Shown here: positions 31,927 to 43,500 of the stretch, one piece after another
Layout: each line of letters starts with the position of its first letter
How positions within the stretch are numbered: the stretch's first letter is position 1
Assembly (NCBI GenBank): GCA_963971425.1
Contig: OZ020515.1
Coordinates: forward strand, 4,456,678-4,520,677
Length of the DNA stretch: 64,000 nt
Source of the DNA: Bryoerythrophyllum caledonicum
Taxonomy: Eukaryota; Streptophyta; Bryopsida; Pottiales; Pottiaceae
Direction: 5' to 3'
Program-made: the position numbers and the translations under genes
Notes under the pieces: model-generated
What the model saw: the letters and a program-made list of their open reading frames with translations, nothing else
Databases searched by the model: none
What the model was told of the DNA's origin: nothing

Positions 31927-34900
31927 ATGCCGCGTCAGAATTCTGTATGGGATCTATGGTACGAAGAGATGGGCAATGCTCCTTCAAGAGCAGCATGACA
32001 AGTGAAGTGTCGGTTGTGTTCTCACTCTATGGTTTATAGAGCCGATAGGATGTTGTCGCATATGGGGTACCGTCATCCTAGTAATCTAGGTCGTGACGTC
32101 TAATTGTGTAGGATGGTGCCTCCACATGTGCGTTTGTTGTTTCAAAGTTGTGATGGGATTGTTCCTTATCGTCGTGATGCTGCCAACGATGTACCATGTT
32201 CCCAACAACGTGTTGATGACGAGAATGGGATTGGAGTGGAACACTTATTGACACAATCCGTGGTGGACGACCTGGAGCAGATTCAGAACTCCCAAACAAG
32301 TCGTGGCGTGGAATCCGTACACTTAGATAGGGAACCTCGAGAGCTATGTCAAGCGACCTTGCCTGAGGGCTTCAATATTTCCAAAAGGCAACTCTTGGAC
32401 AAGGCTTGGTCTAGTGCTTTCTATGAAGCAAACATTCCATTCAATATCATTAGGCACCTTGCTTTTGTAAAAGCCGTTCAGGAAACTGCACGCGCACGAA
32501 TGCCCGCCTACCATCCACCGACCTACAATGCCGTACGTACGAAGTTGTTGACAAACAAAAAAATTGATGTACAAACGGCTGTCAATGTAGCCATGGGTAA
32601 TGCTATATCAAAGTATGGCGTTACAATATGTAGTGATGGCTGGGACAACGTTCAGAACCGACCTTTGCTAAAAATTGTTCAGTCATGCACAAAAGGGGAT
32701 GTTTTCATAGGCACCATCGATACATCGGGAAATTATAAAGACCACTTTTATGTTGCTTCTCAAATCCGACCGTTTCTGCGAATGGTTGGACATGCAAATG
32801 TTGTCCAAGTATGCACGGACAATGCTCCAGTCATGGCGGTCGCATGTCGTGACATCATGCAAGAAATTCCACATCTCTATGTTCAAGGATGCGTTGTGCA
32901 TTGCTTGGATCTTTTACTGGAAGATTGGGGCAAAGAAGCGTGGGTACAAAGGATTGTTAAGAAGGCAAGGGTTGTTTGTTTATTCATCAACAACCACCAT
33001 GCCCCACAAGCAATCTTTCGAAGGTTATCACCCGATCTTTCTATTCGTTTGCCCAATGAGACACGGTTTGCAACAAACTATCTCACGATACAACGCCTCC
33101 TCCAAGTTCGCCAGGCATTGGAGCAAATGGTGGTTGATGAGGACTGGCATGCTTTTCTAGCGGTATTGCGGACTCAAAATACAAGGGCACATGCAAAAGG
33201 CCTTTATGCACGACGCGTTATACGTTCGGATGGATTTTGGGATGTTTGTGTGAATTTTGAGTACATGGTGTTGCCGGTGGTACGTGCTCTTCGTGTGTTT
33301 GACGGCAGTGTTCCGCTATGTGTCATGCATGGAAGCTCATGCATGAATTGGGGATCCATGTTCAAGGATTCCGCAATGCCCCGTTCTGCTTGGAACAAGA
33401 TTTGGCAACAAGGGCATTAGATGCCTTTAATGCAAGATGGAGGCTCATGATTACTGACCTTCATTGGGCGGGGGCTATGTTGAATCCTTCTTTGCGTGGA
33501 TGGGTCCCGTTGCACGAGCACGAGCTTGCGAGACCAATCTTGAATGGTGTTCTTCGGAACCTAGTTACGAGGGAGGATGATCTAGGTTTGGTCCTCAATC
33601 AGTACCAAGATTTCATTGAGAACAGAGGGACATTTGCAGATTCCATGCAAGCAAATGTCTTGAATTTACCGCCCCATGAATGGTGGGATGCCATGGGAGG
33701 CGGGGCAAAGCAATTGCAGATTATAGCAAGACGCATCCTTGCTCAAGTATGTTCTGCTTCGGCATGCGAACGCAATTGGAGCATGTACTCTTATGTTCAC
33801 AACAAATCCCGCAATCGCCTACAACATAGTCGGGCGGAGGACCTCGTTTACATTTACACCAATTCTAGGCTCCTTAGGCATCGAAGAGGAACGAGGGTTG
33901 CTCAATGGCTTGAGTTGAATGGCGTGCATTCCAATGATGAAAGCAATGGGGATGATTCTGATGATGCCAATGATGATGGCCATCATGTCGATCATGATGG
34001 ACTTGGTGATTTTGACATGGACGTTGGTACTTTTGATTCGGACAATGAAGATTCAGATGGTGACGGTGGTGAAGGTCACCGTGATGGGGATAACAGTTCG
34101 GATTATGACGGTCTTCACTTTGATGGTGATCGTAGAACTGGAGATATTGGTGTTTTTGAGTTTATCGAAGGTGAAGAACCACAACATGTTCAATTGCCAT
34201 CTAACCTTCGCGGGGATGATGATGGGCCGTCATTTGGACAACTTTGTGCAGGACAAGGACTCTGGCGTGAACAAGAAGGGGGCATTCACGACCAAGCCGT
34301 CCACGCAAACGTTGACTTGCCATCCCAGCCTGAAAGTGATTCGTTATCATTTGGTGGGGAAAGGCAACATATCTCGGATCACAGGGATGAGGAGGCCACT
34401 ACACCGGCGTGTGATACGTCTCTTGTGCCATCAAGGGTGGTTTGCAATGGCAACTCCAATCTGCCATGTACTACGACTTCAAATGTTCAAGGGTTATCCA
34501 CGCCTATTGAAGAGGGTGTAGTGAATGTGTCAACCACAGAGGTTGATGTACCTCCCCAAGTTGGAATACAAAATCGGCGGATCACCCGTAGTCATGTAGT
34601 TGCGGGGAGATTCGGTGGAGCGACCACACGGGGGGTCGGTGCTTCATTGGTAGCACTTCAAAACAATCGTCCAAACATTGGACAAGGACAAAATCGTCGG
34701 CAATCCATTTGGTCGAATACTGTTCATAGTCCAACCGTTCGAAGGCAACCTCTCACTCCAGCAAGTGAGCGAGGTCATTCTATACGCAGGGGTGGAAGGG
34801 TTCTTGTAACAAGTGGAAGAGGGATAGTTTCGTCCTTAGATGTAGACATCAATGCAATTGTTGATGTAGGTACAGCACTTCCACATTGCGGGGAGGCTTC

Positions 34901-35204
34901 TACAAGCACCGCAAGTGCTAGTGGTCGACGAAGGACTACACGAGGGAGGAAGAGACGTCGAAGGAATCAAGGAATACTAATGCCATTTGTCGGTGAAGCT
35001 TACGACCCATCTGACGGAAGACCCAATATGGATGACAATGGAATACGTGACATCGGCGGCTCTCGTCCAACAAGGAGGTTGATTATTGGTCGAGACGATA
35101 ACTTGCAATTGAGAAGTGCTACTCCACAATCCGACGATGAAGAGAGCACAGATGAATCTGATGTGGATCCACGGTGCATAGAAGAAAATGACCCAACAGT
35201 TTGA
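31927..35204 (+). pseudogene. BED/hAT transposase (DUF659 type), disabled
   Basis: Starting at ATG 31927, the frame encodes a BED zinc finger (KCRLC ... HMGYRH) interrupted by TGA 31996-31998 and TAA 32101-32103, both explicable as C-to-T changes of CGA and CAA. The following open stretch carries the DUF659-like core: SDGWDNVQNRPLL, VCTDNAPVM, then VVHCLDLLLED. A frameshift near 33305-33325 moves the frame; the continuation ends the core and contains the hAT dimerisation region (ILAQVCSASACERNWS ... NRLQHSRAEDLVYI). A long Asp-rich region and a basic RRTTRGRKRRRR tail follow. With two stops and one frameshift this copy cannot make full-length transposase. Confidence 0.85.
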
Positions 35205-35399
35205 GTGCGATCTTGAATGTATGACTATTAAATTTCCCATTATGCATACAAGAGGTCTATTGATATTCTTTGTGTATGTTATCCATATGTTTCATAATAC
35301 TCTTACTTTTTAATGTCATTATTATTTGAAGATATTCATCTTGCACAATAAGGTATCCAGTAAATTGAATGCGAAAAACATTTAGGAGTTAGCGGACAT

Positions 35400-35740
35400 G
35401 GAGTGAAGTGCCCGCAGATATTGCATCGGACTGGCGCGGACAGGTCGCGGAATGCCCGCGGACTGCCCGCGAAATGGTGGCGGATTGGACGCGGACTCCC
35501 CGCGGACAGGGAGCGGGCTACCCGCAAACAGGGCGCGGACGAGGCGCGGACAGGGAGCGGACTGCCCGCGGACAGGGCCCGGACTTCCCGCGGACAGGGA
35601 GCGGACTGCCCGCGGACTACCCGCGGACAAAGCGTGGACAGGACGCGGACGAGACGCGGACGAGACGCGGATAGGGCACGGACAGGTCCGACCCTACGGC
35701 CGCGGACAAGCGCGGACATGGGCGGACTAGGGCGGACATG
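35400..35740. repeat. CGCGGACTG array upstream of second promoter
   Basis: More than 25 degenerate copies of CCCGCGGACTG/CGCGGACAGG fill this stretch, in inverse orientation to the array at 31500-31765. It ends directly before a TATAAAA box at 35745-35751. Confidence 0.85.
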
Positions 35741-35744
35741 GGGG

Positions 35745-35751
35745 TATAAAA
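35745..35751 (+). promoter_or_regulatory. TATA box of RING-like gene
   Basis: GGGGTATAAAAGGGG is a strong TATA context placed directly after the array, about 390 bases upstream of the ATG at 36144. Confidence 0.55.
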
Positions 35752-36143
35752 GGGGAGGGAGGAAATGTTTCTTGCACACCTTCCCGCGAATCCTGGACGC
35801 CCTGACGCACTTGCCTCCACGTTGACGGCGGTGTGCGGGGTTTTCAGCGTGGGAAAGTGGTCCTTTTGAGGACGGAGATTACCGAAAAGGGAAATTTTTA
35901 GTCCTCAAAAGCATCAGCACAGGTTCAGAAGCTGTTGAAGTTGTCGGAGGTTTAAAGAAGCCGTGTATTTGATACTTTTTAACAATCTCTCATCAGCACT
36001 ATTTTGAAGTGCTTGCATGGGATTAATTGTAGCACTATTTTGAAGTGCAATTAGTTATAGGCGGCATAATCATATTAAAATAGTTAGCTAGTACTAGAAT
36101 AGCAATTAGAAGTACTTCGTAGTGGTTTAGGGTTGTTTAAAGC

Positions 36144-38313
36144 ATGGCAACCATGCATAGCGGTGGTGGAGGTGGTGGAGGTGGTGGAGACGGTGGAGGG
36201 AGGAGGAATTTAAATCCGCCAGATTTGGGCACGGGTCCCTCAAAAAGAGCCAAGAAGGCTGCAGATTTGGAGCTAGAAATTTACGGAGACCTTAATCTCT
36301 TGGCGTACTTCGGATGGGAAAATCTACCGGAGCCATTGACATGTCAACAGGCGTATGAGCACATTGGTTTTGCTCACCTCGACCGATGGTATACTCCGGA
36401 AGTTCACGAGGATCATTGCCAAACGAAGCAATTGACGTATGCCAACATTACTTCCGTAGAGATAAAATGGAGGTTTTTGGAGATTTTACGAGCCATCTCC
36501 CACGAAACACGTTGGCCAAAGAATACCATTCCTAGAAGAATAGCTGCGATGGTATACGCGGAGTGTGTGTTGCACAAGCGGGTTGATTGGTCGACGCTTA
36601 ATCAAGCTTTGGACCTCCCAGGCAATGTTGGGAAGCATTTAGGCGACGCACTTACATCGAGGTTGCCTATACTATCAATTCCTAGAAATCCCGTGCCGGA
36701 GTGGTTTAGCAAAAAGAGTAGTTTGGTTGATCCACCAGGCCAACAGTTGCCAGCGGATCGAGCGATACCAAAGCCCCGCAATCGAAGGAATAATATTGTG
36801 CCGGTTGGTGAAGCGCCTCGTGATGGTGGGTCCCAACAAGGGCCCCAGAATGTGGCCCTCTTTCAACATCCTTCGGAAGTCGCCCTCGTCCAACAAGATG
36901 TGGATCAACAAATCGTTGACGAGATATGGAATCAATGTAGTCCGAGATTGGGGGATCTTAATATCGGGCATGTGACGGCACAACAACACGATCAGTTACG
37001 CGGGGAGTATGATGCGTACAAGGCTGAAGCTGAAGAACGTGCGAAAGAAGCAGCTCGTAAAACCGAATGCTTGGAAGCGGAGAAGAACGAGATGGTTGCT
37101 AGCATGGCCCAATTGCGGATTGAATTAGAAGAAGCCCGCAATTGTAATACAAAACATGAAGCAAGTATTTCTGCAATGCAAAGCGACATACTCCAACTCC
37201 ATACCGATAGGGAAACCATGATGTTGGGCATGGTGTTGGCGGCATCACGTGCGAGACAATGTGAGGCTGAGATAGCAGAGATTGCTGAAGAGTGGACATC
37301 TAACCACAAGTTGAGAGCCTTCTTACTTACATCTTGGCCGACGTTGGAAAAAATGTATCCAAGTAGATGGGATGACATGGACCCAGAAGTGAATACTGCC
37401 AATGGTAGCATCGACTGGGCGCGCATTCAAGAAGAAGATCACCGTTTTGATATCCATGAGAAGGATAGAGATGGGCAACATAAAATATGGGCAAATGCGG
37501 GGACAATGACCACAGAGGGTCAAACTTGTCCCATTTGTCAATATCCATGGGGCCCGGAAGGGTGTTATACGCTCGGAGGATGTGGACATTCATTCCATCC
37601 ACAATGTCTCATTGAGCATATGATCCAAAGTCGCTCATGCATCATCTATCATTCGCCGTATCATGCCTGTCTATATTTGCAATTTGGCTTGAGAGATTTC
37701 ATGCCGACACATTGGGTGTATCGTCAAGAATACTTTCCAAATTTTGACGTAGGCACTGATGAAGGGAAACCTGTGAAATGGAATTGGAGATTCAACGTAT
37801 CACATGTAGAGCTGGTTGCAGCAAACGAGGCATATGGCACCTTAAAAGATATTGCGGGCGGAGGGGTTGTATCCAACAAACATATTGCGGGCGGCGGAGG
37901 GGTTGTATCCTAACCAACCACCAGATTACGGTCTGAAGATGTTTTTCTACAATGTAATGGGGTGGCATTTTGATCGTGAGACACAGACAATATTGCATGG
38001 CATTGGACCTGCATCACATTACAACTCATCTGGAGAGCTGGCGGTCACGGCTGCGGAATTCAGGCGTATGTATCGCGCGGTGGGAGAAGTCTCAGAACTA
38101 CGCAATGCAACGGTGGACTTGGTTGCGGAAAGAACGTATCATCAACCTCGGCTACATAGTTTGGCCCTTGACTTTATCTTGAACGATGTTTCCCCAGAAG
38201 TCAAGGCTATCCTCGATGGTCTACGGAATAGACAAAGACCGGGAACAGAGGTGCTGCGAGCTTCTTATAGACCTCAAACGCGCCGTAATGATGGTGCCTC
38301 ATCGTCGCGCTAA
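36144..38313 (+). pseudogene. RING-like zinc finger protein, frameshifted
   Basis: ATG 36144 begins a 589-codon frame: a glycine run, a basic patch (SKRAKKAA), an unrecognised conserved-looking region, a coiled coil at residues about 285-400 (EAEERAKEAARKTECLEAEK), and a RING-like finger near residue 462 (CPICQYPW ... GGCGHSFHPQC, then a Cys and two His in place of the last CxxC). The final zinc pair is unusual, so ubiquitin-ligase activity is uncertain. A tandem duplication of about 34 bp at 37850-37912 shifts the frame. The true C-terminus (PPDYGLKMFFYNVMGWHFD onward) continues in another frame to 38313. It lies downstream of, and in the same orientation as, the hAT transposase, so it may be a second hAT protein. 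I do not recognise its family beyond the finger. Confidence 0.6.
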
Positions 38314-39412
38314 GGGTATAGAAGATAAATAGTGCGTACTAATTCAACGTATTTTTTTCTTTAGGCAGATATCAAATAGTTAAGGTTCCTAGAATCGCAA
38401 AATCTATTAAATATTTAGTACAAAAGAGAGATGTAATGTACATGTGTACAAATTCCTTTTTGATTTTGAGAAAACAAATTTAGAAAACTTCCATCTACCG
38501 GAAGCACATTTTCCAATTCTCCCTACATGTTCTTCTAGAAACTTTCTAATTTCTTCTAGAGTAGACCTTTGTAAAAAAAGAATATTGATGTGCAAGTTGC
38601 AAATCAAAATCAGATTTTCTTGTATTATTTATCCGCTTATTCTTTTAAAAAAATCCGGGAAAGTAAGACTTGAAATGGATGTAAAATAATTCCAATAAAG
38701 ATAGTATTTGTTGTTTAGGGCACACAATTCTTAGAATATTTCATCGTTTTTTCGTCATCTTTGTTCGGCTTGGATTCCTCTCCCTATAACTTAGGTTTAA
38801 CGTTTAACATTCAAGTAAGACTTTTCTATGTAACATCGTTATCATCATTGCCAAGGTGTTGTAACGAATTAGATGAGGTAAAGAAAAGGCAACGCATATC
38901 ACAGAAATTGGTAGAAGCAGTGGAGGGCTGGCAAATTACAAATTCAGATATACCATTTTTAAAAAATGAAACCCTACTATTAATTCCCTAGTTTACAATG
39001 TGGGCCATTTTCTCTAATTCCATGACTTCACATGAAATGCTCTTCTTTTGTATAGACAATAAATGATTTTCGATGTTGGAAATGACACACCTGAAAATGT
39101 ATCGTTGCAAATGAAGAACTAACACCATATTCGTTATAATGGGAGATTTCCATGATTTTGAAGATATATGATCTTTAAAGTATCAATATATATAGACAAT
39201 TGTAGGTGCAAAGCATATCAACAATGCACCAAGAATACTATATATCATTACATGGATGGACCAAATTAGCCGAATGTCCCAAAAAATGGTAACGCTAAAA
39301 GAAGCATGTACCATTATTCCAAGCTTTATTTAGAAACTTCATGAAAAAAATCACAAACAACACTCATTCACCCCGAGGCATAACACAATCGTCCTATCAC
39401 TAATCAAATGGT
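38314..39412. other. AT-rich interval, no gene seen
   Basis: AT-rich sequence with only short, low-quality frames. No repeat array, terminus or known motif was recognised. Confidence 0.6.
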
Positions 39413-40288
39413 CTACGGAGTTCCACCATAAGCTTCTATACGCGTCTTCAAAAAAGCCCTCTGACGTTGCCTTGTCCATGTTGCGCCATTCTCTTGCATT
39501 AATGGACTCTCAAGAAGATGCTGCAAACCCCGCCTACGCACCTCGTCACTGTTTGATTTGGGCAGCGAGTGCCGGCGGGTGGAGGAAGGAGAGCATTTGC
39601 CTCTAGCAGCATTTCCTGACAAAGTTCGGGGACGGAGACATTTACCGAATGGTTCCTGCACAATAGGCGCCACACACAATCCAAAGAAATATACTTTAGG
39701 TCGAATGCTGCTACACAACACACATGAAAATTTAATCATTGAGATCCATCCTAGTGCACATTAGGTCGGATGGAGCTAAAATGCAGAAGGAAAGATCCAT
39801 AGAGCACATTTAACCCCAAACAAAAAAACAAGCTCAAATGAACCAAAACTACATTAGTGCAATGTAGCTCAACAACAAACCAAAATTGCCTAGGCCAAAA
39901 CATCGCAATAGTGCAATAAATTGGAGGTCATCATAACACGCACCGCAAGGGAGCGTTGGGAAGTACCATCCCTTAAACCATCGTAGAGAATATGCTTTGC
40001 TGGAGTACAATTATTCGGATTTAAAGGCGGGGACCCAGGAACTAAACGAGGCCACTGCGGCGAAGGCGAGTTGTTCCTATCATGAATTGGCTCCCGTGCA
40101 ATAGGGCTTTCAACAACTCCGTCGTCCACTGCCATGGTCGAATAATCCATGGTTGATTGCGCGGTTGCAGCAGAGTGCAACAAAAGCCCTTTACTCCGAA
40201 GAGAAAGGACGAACTCCTCTGGCCCTAGCAAGGAATCCACGGACGCCCGACAGCCACAGTCCTGTAGAAATTTCAACCACAACGACAC
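39413..40288 (-). other. Possible coding exons of unknown gene
   Basis: Two minus-strand open stretches (about 40265-39890, after a TTTCTACAG acceptor, and 39739-39413) have protein-like composition (for example ESPIAREPIHDRNNSPSPQW and RRRGLQHLLESPLMQENG). They show no recognised domain. They lie downstream of the stop of the ParB-methyltransferase-NIF gene, so they would belong to another transcript or to a decayed gene. Degenerate versions of the intronic TTTAGCTCGAG palindrome occur near 39694 and 39757. Confidence 0.3.
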
Positions 40289-40529
40289 TCACATACCTTA
40301 GAACAATAGATGAAAATTCCAATCATTCAAAATAGCACGACATTCCATCAGCAGTAGATATCCAATTCCCACAACAAACAAAGCGGTGAAACATCTCAAT
40401 TTCATTTATAAAAAAAATATACACAAAAAATGGCCCAACAAAATTTACAACATCGAGCTGTAGTCAATCGATACAGTTTAGCTCTATGCGACCTAAAGTG
40501 TAAAAGGCATCTTAGCGTTCCCAACGGCA

Positions 40530-43500
40530 TTAAAAGCGGAGATTTTGAAACGCTTGGATTGCGTTCCAGATACTCGCAGACTGACCACACGTCTTCTGAT
40601 CATTATAAAACATCTCCCGGCCAGAGGGATGTTTAGCCCGGTACTGCGCTAGACCACCCAGAAACCGATGAAGGTCAGAGAGATATGGCAGCAATTCCTC
40701 CAACAATACAGAGTCGTCCCTCGCGCCAACATGTTTGTGCGACCATGATGGAAGAAGAAGGACGTTCTCTGGCAAATTGAGCATGTGCTTAATCGGGCTG
40801 TCGTCAATGACAAGCGTATTTGCCGGAGTATACTCACGACCCAACCTATTGAAGAGATGGCTCGATAAGGTCTTCAAGAAGATGTCCTTCTGAGTGCCAG
40901 ATTCCTTCATGTAGAATGTTCTGCTACCGACTCTACGCTCGGGAACCCTATCGCAACTCTCCTAACCAAAGACCCTGAGAGCGTACGAAGAACTATGCTG
41001 AAAAAGATAATTACATATCTGACGCGTTGTAGATTCCATCATCGAACTCCAGATCGTGATGGTGGCAATCTTAGACAACTTCGTAAGAAATTCAGCACCA
41101 CCAAGGCGCACTCGAACTAGTTTAGGGCCTACTTCGGCCGGCAGCGAAGCCGAGTGAATGGACAGGATAGAGCCCCTGGATCCTCTGGCCTACCACAATG
41201 GCTCACACGTGCATAGAATCCCATTGAGGTCGAGCACAATGTTCAACCACCTGCCCTCGATATGTGAATGGACTCTAGGTATTTCTTCTAGATTATTGGC
41301 ATCATTTATTGATGCCTCGCCGACCTGGTTCGGAAACGCCAAGAGAACGACCAATATTACTACAGATTCATTAACAACGACGAATCAACAATACGTAGAA
41401 CGAAAGAGATAAATGGGGGGAGGAGTGATGGGGGAATGAGTGGAGTTCGAAAAGAGTTAGAAGAATACCTCGAGAACTTCATCGTCCTGCAGCATTTCGT
41501 CTCGGGCACCCATCGATCCCAACGAACCCTGCATGCTGTCAAGGGGCCCGGAGTGCCCGACATCCATTTGGGGGCACGGTTCTGGGACAAGAAGAGGTGG
41601 CTCAGAATCATGATTGATCTCGTCTACGAGCACGGCTGAAACTTGGACGACCTCTTCTATGACTAGGATTGCAGTTTGGACGACCTCTTCTATGACTGGT
41701 TGAGCAATCGCGTCATCACCGAAACTTAGATCTGGAAAAATTCAACAACTTCACCCTATCAGCGGATGGGCACAGAAGACACGGTTACAAGTCACAGTGG
41801 TTAGATGTCAAGCAGTTTAGCTCGAGTCGAGCTGAAGTGCTCGCCGTGCACTGTAATATTAACAAAATAAATACTGGAGTACAAAATTGGACATTTACAA
41901 AATGTTCTGCCTCTATACACTCGCAACTACGTTAAACTAACCTGACGATGACCTGGGGACATCTGCGATAGATTCGTCCCGATCGGGCGACTTCGGAGGG
42001 GAAGAGGGGCGGGCCGATGCGGAAGGGAGAACAGGAAGCAATTGAGCCCCACTGGAGACAGGGAAGGTACCCAACGGATATGGTAGCTGCAAATCGAGAG
42101 ACGGACTCGCAGACCCGCCGTCCGGTGATGCGGAAGGCTGGGGGATTGGAGCAATAACTACGGGCGATGCTGTGGCGGCAGTAGGCAAATTAGCCGACAT
42201 GAATCTCTGCATCATGAGCATCATCTCGGCATGCCTCTGATCTTGGTCTCTCTTCATTTCATCGTCACGCCTCCGCTGCAGATCCCTGAGCTCCTCGTCG
42301 CGCTCCGCAAGCCGCTGCTCCATCAACCTCATCCGGGTGGCCTCTTCTTCGAGCTTCTTCTCAAGGGAGATCAACCTGCTGTCATCTTGAGCGCTGCTCG
42401 CGATAGCCAACGGAGAGCGCGTGCTCGCGCTAGCAACCTTCCTCTTCTTGGCCGCCGGGCGAGCGGTTGAAGCACCCAAGGTGGGAGCTGAATGAGGCCT
42501 GTCGGAAATCTCCAACGAATCCAACTCCGGGAAGTCGAGTCGGTGTCGCGAGGATGCGATTGTGTCTCCTGCTTCAGATTGAGAGGCACTCTGAAACTGA
42601 GGCGGAGTAGCGTCAATGAAGTCGTCCTGGGACTCATTATCCGGAGTGACGGTGCTCGAGATCGGGCACGCAACCACAACGCTCGGCTCGGCATCTTCCT
42701 CCTCATCGCCGAGGTCAATAATGGCTTTCCCCTTCCCCTTTCCAACGGCATCTCCAAGCTCGGGGAAGATCTCCGAGTTGACGTGATACGCAGATATATC
42801 GAAATCGGCCCGATCCAACGCCAAGGCAACCTCGAAGGCGTCGTCGAGATCCTGCTCATCGGTGTCGTGAGAAATGCAGAATGCTTCCAGGTCCAGCATC
42901 TGCACACGAATGGATTGAACAAGATTCAATTTAGGTCGAGTCGAGCTAAATTCACTACAAACAATTGCTGGAACGAAAACTCAGCTATTATAACTTCAAG
43001 TCATACGAACGAAGTAAATTGCATCCATAAAATCGTACAAGTAAAAGCCGACACTTTAGCTCGAGTCGAGCTAATGTGACACCAAGTGAGCATAGGCAAG
43101 ACCTCTTTGAAACTAAGAGGTCAGAAAGGGAATAAACAGTTTAGCTCGGTTCGAGCTAAACTGCAGGATGCTTACCACACTCGCTGTCAGTAATTTCGTC
43201 CCGCCAAACAGCTGGACAACAGACTCCCCCCTCTTGCAGAACAGCTCCAGGACCTTGATGAAGAACTCCATCCTCAGCTCGTTCAAATTCATGGAGTACG
43301 CCAACTCGTTGTACTTGCTCAGCTTCGTGTACAACACATGCTCAGGAGCCGCGTAGATCTTCTTTACGGCCGGGATCAGCGTAAGCTCCTTCTTGAAGAG
43401 AAAGAGGAGCCGAACCGGGTCTAGAGCGTTGTTGGTCTTCGGCGCGAATCCTCCGAGGCGCTCGATCTCGGAGGGAAGATACTTCGACTGCAGTACATCG

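Larger units (their letters stand above)
35205..36143. other. Interval between hAT transposase and RING-like gene
   Basis: Contains the terminator side of the transposase gene, the GC-rich array and TATA box listed separately, and about 390 bases of leader before the RING-like gene. No further gene is seen. Confidence 0.6.

Noticed and set aside
33919..34521. 200-codon Met/Ile/Asp-rich plus-strand frame
   Set aside because: Out-of-frame reading of the Asp-rich region of the hAT transposase.
31264..35760. Compact hAT element ending near 35750, bounded by the two GC-rich arrays
   Set aside because: The arrays are inverted as expected for subterminal repeats, but no CAGGG-type inverted end, TGGTGGCC duplication or resumption of gypsy 1 follows. 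The second array instead leads into a TATA box. Kept as an alternative, not as the main reading.
35336..35825. Arg/Ala/Ser/Pro-rich frames on both strands
   Set aside because: Translations of the CGCGGACTG array, not proteins.
41521..41531. AACCCTG as a hAT right end
   Set aside because: Only seven bases match, it lies inside an open exon, and no target duplication follows.
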